Source of the DNA: a virus
Reading direction: 5' to 3' (one strand)
Length of the DNA stretch: 20,633 nt
Virus record (IMG/VR): IMGVR_UViG_3300048798_000003
Coordinates: 1-20,633 of that record
Part shown: positions 1 through 6,726 of the stretch, piece by piece
Layout of the letters: every line of letters starts with the position of its first letter
How positions within the stretch are numbered: the stretch's first letter is position 1
Program-made: the position numbers and the translations under genes
Notes under the pieces: generated by a model
What the model saw: only the letters and a program-made list of their open reading frames with translations
Told to the model about the DNA's origin: nothing
Databases searched by the model: none

Positions 1-1
1 C

Positions 2-118
2 TTTGACTACCAGTCCGCAGTTTGGGAATGCAACTACACCAAACCTATTTGCCATATGGGGATTGACCATAAAGGTTTCATCCCATAAAAGTGCATAAAT
101 GGTATGCCTATATCGCAT
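2..118 (-). CDS. Partial hypothetical protein (N-terminal 39 residues, continues past the left edge)
   Basis: The reverse strand has an open frame starting at the ATG at 118-116 and running without a stop off the left edge. It begins MRYRHTIYALLWDETFMVN. An AAGGA-like ribosome site lies about 9 nt upstream of the ATG, and the frame starts 21 nt after the stop of the leftward gene at 140-331, so the two look like one leftward operon. I do not recognise the product; 39 residues are too few to assign a family. The start is inferred from the ribosome site and the open frame only. Confidence 0.45.
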   Translation of the reverse strand, partial: MRYRHTIYALLWDETFMVNPHMANRFGVVAFPNCGLVVK

Positions 119-139
119 ACCTAATGTCCTTAAGTCAAA

Positions 140-331
140 TTATGTCTTTTTCAGGTATTCAAACACTTCCATATTGCGATATGAAGGATAATCAATGTTG
201 AATTGATCTAATGCCTTCTTAGCATCAGCATACTCAACATAAGCCAAATGGAATTGCTTATATTCGACTATAAGTTTTCCATTATCATAGTTGAAAAACT
301 TGTTACCTTGCTGAATGAATACTTTAGCCAT
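140..331 (-). CDS. Small hypothetical protein (63 aa)
   Basis: This is a leftward 63-residue frame starting MAKVFIQQGNKFFNYDNGK and ending EYLKKT. It is rich in aromatic and charged residues (many Tyr, Phe, Lys), soluble in character, with no signal peptide or membrane segment. The N-terminal part looks like a short beta hairpin (KVFIQQGNKFFNYDNGKL) followed by a helical part. No family is recognised. The ribosome site is weak. It is the first gene downstream of the leftward promoter at 1221-1248, with an unusually long untranslated stretch of nearly 0.9 kb between them. It may belong to the early region, by inference from position only. Confidence 0.6.
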   Translation of the reverse strand: MAKVFIQQGNKFFNYDNGKLIVEYKQFHLAYVEYADAKKALDQFNIDYPSYRNMEVFEYLKKT

Positions 332-753
332 GATGACACCATTTGATGATTACTACAAAATCGCTACTCCCTTAACGATCCTATATTATCCCATATGCAG
401 ATATGTAAGTCAAATCAGTGACTTATGGCCTATTTCAATAGCTTAGCATATACAGATGTAAGCATAGGTGTATTGTAACGGCAGGATCACATGAAGGAAT
501 AGCGATTTAAGGCTGCTCTGATAGCTCTATCTATATGCTCAGCTACCCTAGTAGCCTAAATGCCTACATATGAACGTAGCGCCCTCAGAATAGCCCTATG
601 ACGATTACATTGTATTAAATCTGTAACCCTCAAATATAATATTACCCATAAGAGCATAACCTAAGGTAGAATAACATTTAAGCCATTGATTATGGTGATA
701 TTTTTGTATAAATGTAACAATAACCATTAAGTTAAACACTAAAGGTCATGCAA

Positions 754-817
754 TAATCATGCCAACTAATACTTCCTTTAGCTGTTAACCATTAAGTAAT
801 CATGCCAACTAATACTT
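754..817. repeat. Two exact 21-bp direct repeats
   Basis: The 21 bases at 754-774 (starting TAATCATGCCAAC, ending TAATACTT) recur exactly at 797-817, a 43-nt period. The second copy is directly preceded by TAACCATTAAG, and the same 11 bases also lie upstream of the first copy (721-731), although 22 nt further from its unit. Two copies are too few for a CRISPR array. They could be binding sites for a phage protein or the remains of a duplication. Confidence 0.7.
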
Positions 818-875
818 TCCGAATACTCAACAATATGGTTGAATATAGCAGAAACACTAGGGTTTTACTTGATAA

Positions 876-933
876 TGCCGTTAGGCAATAGTGATAAATT
901 TGTCACAAGGGAGTGGCTAAAGGGCCATGCCAC
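876..933. promoter_or_regulatory. Cluster of three small hairpins or palindromes
   Basis: Three dyads lie within 58 nt. They are TGCC-GTTA-GGCA (876-887); the near-perfect 16-nt palindrome GTGATAAATTTGTCAC (891-906, whose only imperfect pair can form as G-U in RNA); and GTGGC/GCCAC with an 11-nt loop (913-917 with 929-933). The middle one has the size and symmetry of an operator for a dimeric repressor. Together they could also be a structured leader of the leftward transcript. No function is demonstrated. Confidence 0.35.
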
Positions 934-1220
934 CCATGATGAAGTTCGTATAGGCACCCATTAAATTTTACCTAAAATGAAAAATTAACAATAAAATCAA
1001 TGGCTTACCATAAGCAATATTCGGAATATTTCAGCATAAAATCGTCTCTAAAATTATAAAAAATCTAGTTTCTGTTGTTAACCATTAGCCTTAAATCGCT
1101 ACACCTAGATGTAGACCCTAAATGCCGTACCATTATGGCCGTACCTTAATCGCTACACATTAATGGATATCCCTAATACAAAATAGTATATAGGTTTACC
1201 CCTGACTGCACAATTATTGT

Positions 1221-1248
1221 TTTATAATAAAAAAAATTCATTTGTCAA
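1221..1248 (-). promoter_or_regulatory. Leftward sigma-70 promoter
   Basis: Read on the reverse strand, TTGACA (1248-1243) is followed after 16 nt by TATAAA (1226-1221). The -35 box is perfect and the -10 box differs from TATAAT at one base. It faces away from the rightward promoters starting at 1260, so host RNA polymerase would transcribe both ways from this point. Confidence 0.65.
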
Positions 1249-1259
1249 GCATTTTTTTA

Positions 1260-1288
1260 TTGACAAAGTTGAAAAATAACTCTATAAT
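1260..1288 (+). promoter_or_regulatory. Rightward consensus sigma-70 promoter 1
   Basis: TTGACA at 1260-1265 and TATAAT at 1283-1288 are separated by exactly 17 nt, a full match to the consensus of host housekeeping sigma factor. It lies about 80 nt upstream of the first rightward gene and is followed by a second promoter, so it probably drives early rightward transcription. Its sequence resembles the promoter inside capsid intron 2. Confidence 0.85.
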
Positions 1289-1316
1289 AAAAAATAGAGG
1301 ATTAGAAAAATAATCC

Positions 1317-1344
1317 TTGACACATTGAAAAATTTGAGTATAAA
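1317..1344 (+). promoter_or_regulatory. Rightward sigma-70 promoter 2
   Basis: TTGACA at 1317-1322 and TATAAA at 1339-1344 are separated by 16 nt. Transcription would start near 1350, leaving a short leader before the ATG at 1366. With the promoter at 1260-1288 it forms a tandem pair in front of the rightward gene set. Confidence 0.75.
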
Positions 1345-1365
1345 ACTATAGGAAAGCGTATAGAT

Positions 1366-1614
1366 ATGATTTTTAAGTGGAAAAAAGCACAATTTACTAA
1401 TGCGATTGATTTATTAATTCATCTAATTAAAATTGATGAAGAAAAGTTTCCTTTTTATTTGTTTCCTCACAGTCACTTCTTCTACATAAGAGTAGCCCTA
1501 CAAGATCGATTGAAAAGAGAGCTTACTGCTAAAGAAGAACGACAAATAAGGTATTTCTTGTATAAAGACTACAAACATTTCAAAAAAGATAAAGTAGAAA
1601 ATCGTGTTGACTGA
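1366..1614 (+). CDS. Small hypothetical protein (82 aa), first rightward gene
   Basis: An 82-residue basic, aromatic-rich soluble protein (MIFKWKKAQFTNAIDLLIH...), mostly helical in character, ending in a lysine-rich tail. I recognise no family. It is the first gene after two tandem host-type promoters, so it is expected to be expressed immediately after infection. Small basic early phage proteins often bind host proteins, but nothing in the sequence shows that here. An AGGAAAG element lies about 11 nt upstream of the ATG. The downstream gene starts inside its last codons, suggesting translational coupling. Confidence 0.65.
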   Translation: MIFKWKKAQFTNAIDLLIHLIKIDEEKFPFYLFPHSHFFYIRVALQDRLKRELTAKEERQIRYFLYKDYKHFKKDKVENRVD

Positions 1615-1921
1615 ATCTCAATCCATAGTAATCGAGACTATGAAAGAATCTAAAAAAGGTCTACGAATATATCTCTCTGAAATTAGCGCAGAGGATATTA
1701 TCCGAGATAGTCGTACCAAAGCTAAAGAACGACATATGTGTACCTTAAAGGAAGGTCTTAATGACATCCCTAATGACGTGGTAAAGCTCCTACAACTATT
1801 GTTCAATGAATGCGGAATCCCTTACACCATTAGAGAAGAATCTGTATCTTCTGATATTAAATTAAAGCTCTTAACACAAACCTTAAAGAACATGAAACTG
1901 ATTGATAATGCTAGCCCCTGA
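1604..1921 (+). CDS. Small hypothetical protein (105 aa)
   Basis: The frame opens at a GTG (1604) that overlaps the end of the previous gene by 11 nt. An ATG at 1640 would give a 93-residue protein and is a possible alternative; neither start has a clear ribosome site. The product is charged and soluble with a central segment containing KAKERHMCTLKEG and a helical C-terminal half (NDVVKLLQLLFNECG). No family is recognised. It belongs to the same early-type operon as its neighbours. Confidence 0.6.
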   Translation: MLTESQSIVIETMKESKKGLRIYLSEISAEDIIRDSRTKAKERHMCTLKEGLNDIPNDVVKLLQLLFNECGIPYTIREESVSSDIKLKLLTQTLKNMKLIDNASP

Positions 1922-2072
1922 ATTTGTAGCCGCTGAGGTACAAGAATGGATTGATGGATATCCTTCTGTAACTAAGGAAACGAAAGAATTACTTATTGAA
2001 TTATCCAAACGTATTGTTTCTTCATATGAATATTACAAGCAAAAAGTAAATGTCCAAAAGTTGGAAGGATAG
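1908..2072 (+). CDS. Very small hypothetical protein (54 aa)
   Basis: ATG at 1908, stop TAG at 2070-2072. It starts MLAPEFVAAEVQEWIDG and is acidic and helical in its first two thirds, ending in KVNVQKLEG. It overlaps the preceding gene by 14 nt and the next small frame by 23 nt, a packing typical of early phage operons. No family is recognised. Confidence 0.5.
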   Translation: MLAPEFVAAEVQEWIDGYPSVTKETKELLIELSKRIVSSYEYYKQKVNVQKLEG

Positions 2073-2193
2073 ACCAGAAAAATATCAAGATAAATATAAA
2101 AATGTTCGAAAGCCTAAAGAGAAAAGGTTTGTCCCTTCTAAGGGGCGATCAAAAGAAAACATCAAACGAAATCTTGAGAAATATGAAGATTAA
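2050..2193 (+). CDS. Very small basic hypothetical protein (47 aa)
   Basis: ATG at 2050 opens a 47-codon frame beginning MSKSWKDRPEKYQDKYKNVR and ending NLEKYED, stop at 2191-2193. It is extremely rich in Lys, Arg, Glu and Asp, consistent with a disordered nucleic-acid- or protein-binding peptide. It overlaps the preceding frame by 23 nt and the sulfotransferase start (2183) by 11 nt. Choosing this frame as coding is part of the reason for starting the sulfotransferase at 2183 rather than at the upstream ATG at 2102. Confidence 0.45.
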   Translation: MSKSWKDRPEKYQDKYKNVRKPKEKRFVPSKGRSKENIKRNLEKYED

Positions 2194-2965
2194 TTTCCTT
2201 ACTGGTTTCCCTCGATCAGGGACCACATTACTGGCCGCATTACTAAGACAAAATCCTAAATTCTATTCTTCTATTAGTTCTCCTTTATCTGATCTATTTT
2301 ATGCCAATGAATTAGCTATGGCACAGAATAAAGAAACTGGATTATTCATTAAAGATGAACTAAGAGATAAAATTCTCAAGAATCTATTTAATTCATACTA
2401 TGAAGATTTTCCTGAAGTAGTCTTTGATAATTCTCGCCTATGGTCAGCACGCCTACCAATTCTCTCTAAGTTATTCCAAGAAGCTAAGTTCATAGTTTGT
2501 GTTAGAGAATTAGGTTGGGTGGTAGATTCATTTGAGAGACTTTATCGTAAGAATGGAATGGCCCCAAACGCCATCTATTCATGGAGTAATTCAGGCACAG
2601 TCTTTGAACGGGCCAAGACAGTTACAGCATCAGAAGGTGTTGTAGGTTTTGCTCTTAATGCAGTACAAGAAGCCGTAGCTTCAGAGGAAGCTTCTAAGAT
2701 ATTACTCCTTGATTACGAGAATATTTGTAAGTATCCTGAAGGTGTAATGAAGAAATTATATGAATTTGTAAATGAACCATATTTTGAACACGACTTCGAA
2801 AACTTCAATTATTCAGAAAATGAATTTGATCTAAGGCTAGGCGCAAGGGGATTACATAATGTAAGTGGACCTATAGTATGGCAACCTAGAAATACAATAC
2901 TCCCATTATCACTATTTCATGATATAAATAAAAATAACTTTTGGCGGAAAAATAATGCAAGTTGA
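2183..2965 (+). CDS. Sulfotransferase family protein (auxiliary gene)
   Basis: A predicted 260-residue PAPS-dependent sulfotransferase. Sulfotransferases move a sulfuryl group from 3'-phosphoadenosine-5'-phosphosulfate to an acceptor hydroxyl or amine. The 5'-phosphosulfate loop is clear at the N-terminus (GFPRSGTTLL, residues 8-17) and the 3'-phosphate site follows (IVCVRELGWVVDSF, with Arg108 and Ser116). The start is placed at 2183 because the P-loop-like motif normally lies about 10 residues from the start and a GAG precedes this ATG; an ATG at 2102 would add 27 residues. The acceptor is unknown: host surface glycan or a virion protein are both possible. It is not a phage core function. 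Its place just upstream of virion and fiber-like genes is suggestive only. Confidence 0.85.
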   Translation: MKINFLTGFPRSGTTLLAALLRQNPKFYSSISSPLSDLFYANELAMAQNKETGLFIKDELRDKILKNLFNSYYEDFPEVVFDNSRLWSARLPILSKLFQEAKFIVCVRELGWVVDSFERLYRKNGMAPNAIYSWSNSGTVFERAKTVTASEGVVGFALNAVQEAVASEEASKILLLDYENICKYPEGVMKKLYEFVNEPYFEHDFENFNYSENEFDLRLGARGLHNVSGPIVWQPRNTILPLSLFHDINKNNFWRKNNAS

Positions 2966-3227
2966 TGTAGACTATATTTGTAAAGTTCCTGATTATATGA
3001 TTGCTATCGTAAAAGAATGGGATAAAGGCGATGCTAAAGATTCAGACCGCATTAAGCAATTAATTAAAGACTCTGTAGATAATAAAGATTGTGCTATTGG
3101 TCAAGATTTTGTTGCAGAGACAGTAAGCACTGTTTATCATGGCTATTTTGATGTTGTTTTAGTTCATCCTATTGGTGATGAAAATGGTCCTAAAGCCTAT
3201 ATTGTAATTAAGACACAAGATAGCTGA
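2955..3227 (+). CDS. Hypothetical protein (90 aa)
   Basis: A 90-residue acidic soluble protein (MQVDVDYICKVPDYMIA...). It has a helical first half and a strand-rich second half (STVYHGYFDVVLVHPIG), ending IVIKTQDS. It starts inside the last codons of the sulfotransferase (11-nt overlap) and is followed one base after its stop by the next ATG, so the three genes look translationally coupled. No family is recognised. Confidence 0.65.
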   Translation: MQVDVDYICKVPDYMIAIVKEWDKGDAKDSDRIKQLIKDSVDNKDCAIGQDFVAETVSTVYHGYFDVVLVHPIGDENGPKAYIVIKTQDS

Positions 3228-3228
3228 A

Positions 3229-3492
3229 ATGATTCTTCGTAAAAAAGATACTCACTACGAAGTTGAAATGTTCAATGTAGTAAATCTCAGTAAAGATCAT
3301 CCAGAGAAAGCCTGGGAACAATATTTAATTAAGATCACTCAAGAATTTTTACAAGAATTAAATACTTCAAGGTTTGCAGTAAAGAATAATATTCCATATG
3401 TACCTGTAACTAGCAGCCACCATGTAGTCCTAGATGGAGCCAAAGAATTAAAAGTTCCAGGTACAGATATTATTCATACAAAAGATATTTAA
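3229..3492 (+). CDS. Hypothetical protein (87 aa)
   Basis: An 87-residue soluble protein starting MILRKKDTHYEVEMFNV, one nucleotide after the preceding stop, with the next gene starting directly after its own stop. The middle is helical (EKAWEQYLIKITQEFLQEL) and the end holds a His-His pair in VTSSHHVVLDG. No family is recognised. The tight spacing makes it a member of the 2183-3912 gene string. Confidence 0.6.
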   Translation: MILRKKDTHYEVEMFNVVNLSKDHPEKAWEQYLIKITQEFLQELNTSRFAVKNNIPYVPVTSSHHVVLDGAKELKVPGTDIIHTKDI

Positions 3493-3912
3493 ATGAATAG
3501 CCTAGAGAATAAAATTCAGTCTCGCTACGATGAATTAATGCAAGAAGGTAAGCATGGGCATTATGAGTCTATGTTTCAAGTCTTCAGGGAGATGACTTCG
3601 GGCCGGGAAGAAGAAATGGGCCTTGAGAGGCTTATCACCATTACAGTACAAGATGCATTTAAGCAGGGTCTTACTACGATTAATGAAGTATCAGGTTGGA
3701 TGCTAAAACAAATTCTTCCTGTAATGGAAAAAGAGTTCAATCGAGAAATTAAAGATTTACACACACGAATTAACATATTACAAGATCAAGAATTAGTCAG
3801 AGTTTTTGATGAATTAGAATTACGAATAAAGGATTTAGAAAATGGCAAAGATGGGGGGCTTTCGAAGCCCAAAGGGCGTACAGTCTCCAAGTCTACCGGG
3901 AATGTCCAGTAA
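3493..3912 (+). CDS. Hypothetical helical protein (139 aa)
   Basis: A 139-residue, mostly alpha-helical protein. Residues 1-75 are compact and amphipathic; residues about 78-115 read as a coiled coil (EKEFNREIKDLHTRINILQ and following heptads). The last 25 residues are Gly/Ser/Lys-rich and are encoded in the region shared with the overlapping basic protein that starts at 3842. The start abuts the previous stop. No family is recognised; a small structural or oligomerising role is a guess. Confidence 0.6.
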   Translation: MNSLENKIQSRYDELMQEGKHGHYESMFQVFREMTSGREEEMGLERLITITVQDAFKQGLTTINEVSGWMLKQILPVMEKEFNREIKDLHTRINILQDQELVRVFDELELRIKDLENGKDGGLSKPKGRTVSKSTGNVQ

Positions 3913-4021
3913 GGGCAAGGTACAAGCCCCTAATCCAGGCATGAGTGCATCTCCTAATATGGGATTTGCTAAAGGGGGTTTGGCCAAGAAAAAGGTTGGC
4001 GGAAAACGGAAGAAGAAGTAA
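3842..4021 (+). CDS. Small basic Gly/Lys-rich protein (59 aa)
   Basis: ATG at 3842, TAA at 4019-4021. The product starts MAKMGGFRSPKGVQSPSLPG and ends in a strongly basic tail (AKGGLAKKKVGGKRKKK). It overlaps the preceding gene by 71 nt in another frame, and its stop abuts the next ATG (TAAATG). Composition (Gly, Lys, Pro, Met) resembles the other tiny basic proteins at 6727-7255, and such proteins are common among virion genes of this kind of phage. Function unknown; a nucleic-acid-contacting virion component is an inference. Confidence 0.6.
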   Translation: MAKMGGFRSPKGVQSPSLPGMSSKGKVQAPNPGMSASPNMGFAKGGLAKKKVGGKRKKK

Positions 4022-4615
4022 ATGGCATTATCTAATGTTATTGGAAATACTGGCGGTCTTACTACTACTATTTCTGTAACACCAACAATTACAGCATCAA
4101 ACGCCTATGGCACCAATTATGTTATTGGTGGTCTTTTAACATTTAATAATGCTTTTACGGTAACTGGTTCAGGTATTATTGAATCTGTTTGTGTAATGAT
4201 GAAGGATGCTGAAACATCTGGCTTTACGTTTATTCCTTTTAGTTCTAATCCTTCTAATACTACTTGGACGGATGCTGCTGTAGCTGCAATAAATGCCGCT
4301 GATGTATTTAAGGTTTTACCTCCTGTAATCCTTACTGCTAATTCTCAATTGGCTTCTACTGTTTACACATGCTATTATGCTTATGGTTTGGGTTTAGCTG
4401 TTAATACTACTGCCGTACAAGGAGTTCCGACCACTACTGGTACACCTAATGGTGGAAGCAATCAAGGTGTCCCTAATCCTGGTGGGACAGAGACATTCAC
4501 TAATACAACTAATCTTCCTTTATATGGTGTATTACTTGCTAATGCTGCATTAACTAATAATTTTGCTGGTACTTCTGATATTCAAGTAAGTGTAACCATA
4601 TTACAAGATGCCTAA
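4022..4615 (+). CDS. Probable virion structural protein (197 aa)
   Basis: A beta-strand-rich, Thr/Ala/Asn/Gly-rich protein starting MALSNVIGNTGGLTTTISV. It has almost no charged residues, as in capsid-decorating or tail-associated phage proteins. Residues about 36-95 form the densest folded-looking part (TFNNAFTVTGSGIIESVCV; TTWTDAAVAAINAADVFKV). A Gly/Thr/Pro loop at about 138-160 (TTTGTPNGGSNQGVPNPGG) reads like an inserted flexible loop. The end, SDIQVSVTILQDA, is strand-like. No signal peptide. The next gene starts within its last codons. The exact virion role is not known. Confidence 0.65.
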   Translation: MALSNVIGNTGGLTTTISVTPTITASNAYGTNYVIGGLLTFNNAFTVTGSGIIESVCVMMKDAETSGFTFIPFSSNPSNTTWTDAAVAAINAADVFKVLPPVILTANSQLASTVYTCYYAYGLGLAVNTTAVQGVPTTTGTPNGGSNQGVPNPGGTETFTNTTNLPLYGVLLANAALTNNFAGTSDIQVSVTILQDA

Positions 4616-5669
4616 TAGGAATAGAAATAGATTATTGTGTTATAAGCAAGTACCTAATTGGGTGCTTCAAGGAAATGGTGTACCTGCATCTTTAGATTTT
4701 AATTTTGCACAGGGCTTGTATTATCAAGCAAGTAGACCTACTTTACCTTTATTGGGTCTAATTACTACTACAAGAACATCCACTGGAACTAATTTACTTC
4801 CAACTTCTCCTTCTGGTTTTGCATATACCACATTTGCAAATAACATTCCTAGAACACTTATTGGCTCGGGGTTAATTGTTGAACAGGCAAGTACGAATGT
4901 ACTCCTTCATAGCACAGCACCTGCAACTCAAACTACAGGCTCTCTAGGTACAGGCTCTTGGACTCTTTGGATTAATGGCACTGGCTCCGCAACGAGTTCT
5001 GCTGGTACTGCTACAGGTACAGGCTTTGGTGCTGCAACACAGGGTTCTCCTAACACATTTAGCATTTCAAGTGGAGGCACTGTAATAGTTACAGTTAGTG
5101 GTTCTTTACAGGCCTTTCAATTAGAAAATTTATCTTTTGGCACTTCTTTCATTATTACATCTGGGTCTACAGCAACTAGACAAAATGATCTTATAGTTGT
5201 AACCAAAGCTCCAGTATTTGGTCTAATGTATAGTACTTATATTAGTGGTATACCATTAGCAGCAACATCTGCAAGTACCCTTCAAGTTGCATTAGGCGTA
5301 GATGATGGCACGTCAAATAATAAAGCATTAATATATCGCGGCGGTAGCGCTTCAAACAATGTTTATGGTGAGCTTGAAAAGAGCGGATCGGTCATTTGGA
5401 GTGGAACAGGTGCCAATTGGTTACAGAATTCTTTTGGAAAAGCGGCCATGAGTTTAGCCAACAGTGCTCATACACTTGTTTTTGATGCCGGTAGTCCTGT
5501 TACTAATTCTACAAGCGGTGCCTTACCTTCTCCTACAGCTATTCATTTAGGTTGTGGGCCTACAGGGGGCAGTCCTTGGAATGGTGTGATTACAAGAGCA
5601 GCCATTTGGCCTAGTACAGCGTTGTCTTTAAGTAATCTTACATCTGTAACCAATGGTTCCAGCCCCTAA
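4608..5669 (+). CDS. Fiber-like virion protein with LamG/ConA-type domain (353 aa)
   Basis: A probable receptor-binding or tail-associated protein. It is dominated by Ser, Thr, Gly and Ala. Residues about 83-101 hold the phage adhesin signature read here as RTLIGSGLIVEQASTNVLL, corresponding to the common 'GLLVEEARTNLL' element. Residues about 200-345 look like a laminin G/concanavalin-type sandwich ending in PWNGVITRAAIWPSTALS, the usual last strands of that fold ('LNGYIRRLRYYPRALS'). Such domains bind glycans on the cell surface. It overlaps the preceding virion gene by 8 nt. The family call rests on recognised motifs, not a search. Confidence 0.7.
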   Translation: MPNRNRNRLLCYKQVPNWVLQGNGVPASLDFNFAQGLYYQASRPTLPLLGLITTTRTSTGTNLLPTSPSGFAYTTFANNIPRTLIGSGLIVEQASTNVLLHSTAPATQTTGSLGTGSWTLWINGTGSATSSAGTATGTGFGAATQGSPNTFSISSGGTVIVTVSGSLQAFQLENLSFGTSFIITSGSTATRQNDLIVVTKAPVFGLMYSTYISGIPLAATSASTLQVALGVDDGTSNNKALIYRGGSASNNVYGELEKSGSVIWSGTGANWLQNSFGKAAMSLANSAHTLVFDAGSPVTNSTSGALPSPTAIHLGCGPTGGSPWNGVITRAAIWPSTALSLSNLTSVTNGSSP

Positions 5670-5683
5670 TGACTCAAACTTTG

Positions 5684-5710
5684 TCTGAAATGGGTTCAGA
5701 TATTTTATAA
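5684..5710 (+). terminator. Weak candidate terminator
   Basis: A 6-bp perfect stem TCTGAA/TTCAGA (5684-5689 with 5695-5700) with a 5-nt loop is followed by an AT-rich stretch (TATTTTATAAATTT) in the gap between two virion genes. The stem is short and the U-tract broken, so any termination would be partial. Confidence 0.25.
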
Positions 5711-5731
5711 ATTTAAAGGAAACACTAAAAT

Positions 5732-6724
5732 ATGGCCTCACAAACACTCTCTCCTATTGATCACGTAGTAGAACCAAACGCTGCCACAGCGATTGATAAG
5801 CTTGGTGTGGTCATGACTAATGCAGGTATCGGTTCTACTGGTGTAATTACTGGTGGTGCCTTTAATGGTACTGTTGGCGCAACTTCAGCCTCTACTGGTG
5901 CATTCACTACTCTTGTAGCATCTAGTGGTCTTGATACCACTGTAATTGGTGCTAATACTCCTGAAGCTATTACTGGTACTACAATTACTGCTAATACAGC
6001 TTTTTCAGGCCCAACTACTGGTGTAACTTCTGGTGCTGGTGCTGCGGCCGGTAAAGTTGGTGAAACTATTGGTGATATGGTATTCGGTAGTGGCACTACT
6101 GCTACTATTACAGTCACTATTGCTGCTCCTGGTGTTGTCACATGGACAGGTCATGGCTTTTCTACTGCAATACCTCAACCAGTTGTATTTACTACAACAG
6201 GTGCTCTACCTACTGGTATTACTTCTGGCACAGTTTATTATACTATTCCATCGACTGTAACTACAAATACATTTGAGATTGCCACCACTGTAGCAAATGC
6301 CTATGCAGGCACAGCTATTACTACTTCAGGCACACAATCAGGCACACAGACTGGTACTGCGGGGTGTGCTCTCGCTAATACTACTGTTGCTGATGTTACC
6401 GGACTTTCTCTTACAGCAGGAGATTGGGATGTTTGGGGCGAGATTGTATGGACCCTTGGCTCAACCACAACTTGGACTAAGCTTGAATCTTCAATCAGTC
6501 AGACAACTGCAACTCTAGCTACTCCTGGTACAGATCGAGGAACATCCTATAATTTACAGGCCCAGATATCTGCTGCTGCAACAAATGGTACAAGCACTTC
6601 TATTCTTACCCAAACATACGTTAATGTAAGTAGCACAACTACAATCTTTATGCCAGTTAAGGCTACATTTGCTATTTCAACAGCCAATGCTGCTGGCTTT
6701 ATTATGGCAAGGCGTCGGAGGTAA
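5732..6724 (+). CDS. Fiber-like virion protein (330 aa)
   Basis: A Thr/Ala/Gly/Ser-rich phage virion protein. The N-terminal 100 residues contain stem-like repeats (GTVGATSASTGAFTTLVASS; ITGTTITANTAFSG) of the type that precede tail-fiber or tail-spike domains. Residues about 124-200 read as a small all-beta module (GVVTWTGHGF ... FTTTGALPTGITSGTVYYT) seen repeatedly in phage structural proteins. The C-terminal 115 residues (LSLTAGDWDVWGEIVWTLGS) look like a trimeric TNF-like or fiber head with a basic end (ARRRR). An AAAGGA ribosome site lies 5' of the ATG. Strong codon-composition bias makes the reverse frames look open, but they are shadows. Confidence 0.7.
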   Translation: MASQTLSPIDHVVEPNAATAIDKLGVVMTNAGIGSTGVITGGAFNGTVGATSASTGAFTTLVASSGLDTTVIGANTPEAITGTTITANTAFSGPTTGVTSGAGAAAGKVGETIGDMVFGSGTTATITVTIAAPGVVTWTGHGFSTAIPQPVVFTTTGALPTGITSGTVYYTIPSTVTTNTFEIATTVANAYAGTAITTSGTQSGTQTGTAGCALANTTVADVTGLSLTAGDWDVWGEIVWTLGSTTTWTKLESSISQTTATLATPGTDRGTSYNLQAQISAAATNGTSTSILTQTYVNVSSTTTIFMPVKATFAISTANAAGFIMARRRR

Positions 6725-6726
6725 TT

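Larger units (their letters stand above)
679..1007. repeat. 12-bp inverted repeat, arms 306 bp apart
   Basis: TAAGCCATTGAT at 679-690 is the exact reverse complement of ATCAATGGCTTA at 996-1007. The arms bracket the 21-bp direct repeats and the hairpin cluster at 876-933, which suggests the bracketed segment is one functional unit. A 12-bp match in an AT-rich 1-kb stretch is unusual but could be chance. Confidence 0.45.
332..1220. other. Gene-free control region with short dispersed repeats
   Basis: About 0.9 kb without a convincing ORF or tRNA on either strand, AT-rich, between the leftward genes and the divergent promoters. It holds a family of short repeats: CCTTAAATCGCTAC-like elements at 1089-1104 and 1144-1158 (forward), 499-512 (reverse) and a partial copy at 358-367; TAACCATTA at 721, 786 and 1079; GCCGTACC at 1124-1131 and 1138-1145; a 21-bp exact direct repeat at 754-774 and 797-817; and a 12-bp inverted repeat at 679-690 and 996-1007. 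Such a region could be an origin, an early control region or a leader RNA. The function is inferred, not shown. Confidence 0.6.

Noticed and set aside
754-817. CRISPR array
   Set aside because: Only two 21-bp repeats with a single 22-nt spacer, no further units, no cas genes.
332-1365. tRNA gene in the gene-free region
   Set aside because: No T-loop GGTTCRANYCC-like segment with matching acceptor stem was seen on either strand.
2102-2182. 27-residue N-terminal extension of the sulfotransferase from the ATG at 2102
   Set aside because: No ribosome site, and the segment lies in another frame of the basic 47-residue frame; the PAPS loop sits at the usual distance from the ATG at 2183. Not fully excluded.
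5761-6141. Long reverse-strand open frame opposite the fiber-like gene at 5732-6724
   Set aside because: Its Val/Pro/Ala monotony is the mirror of the Thr/Gly/Ala-rich forward gene; no ribosome site and no independent pattern.
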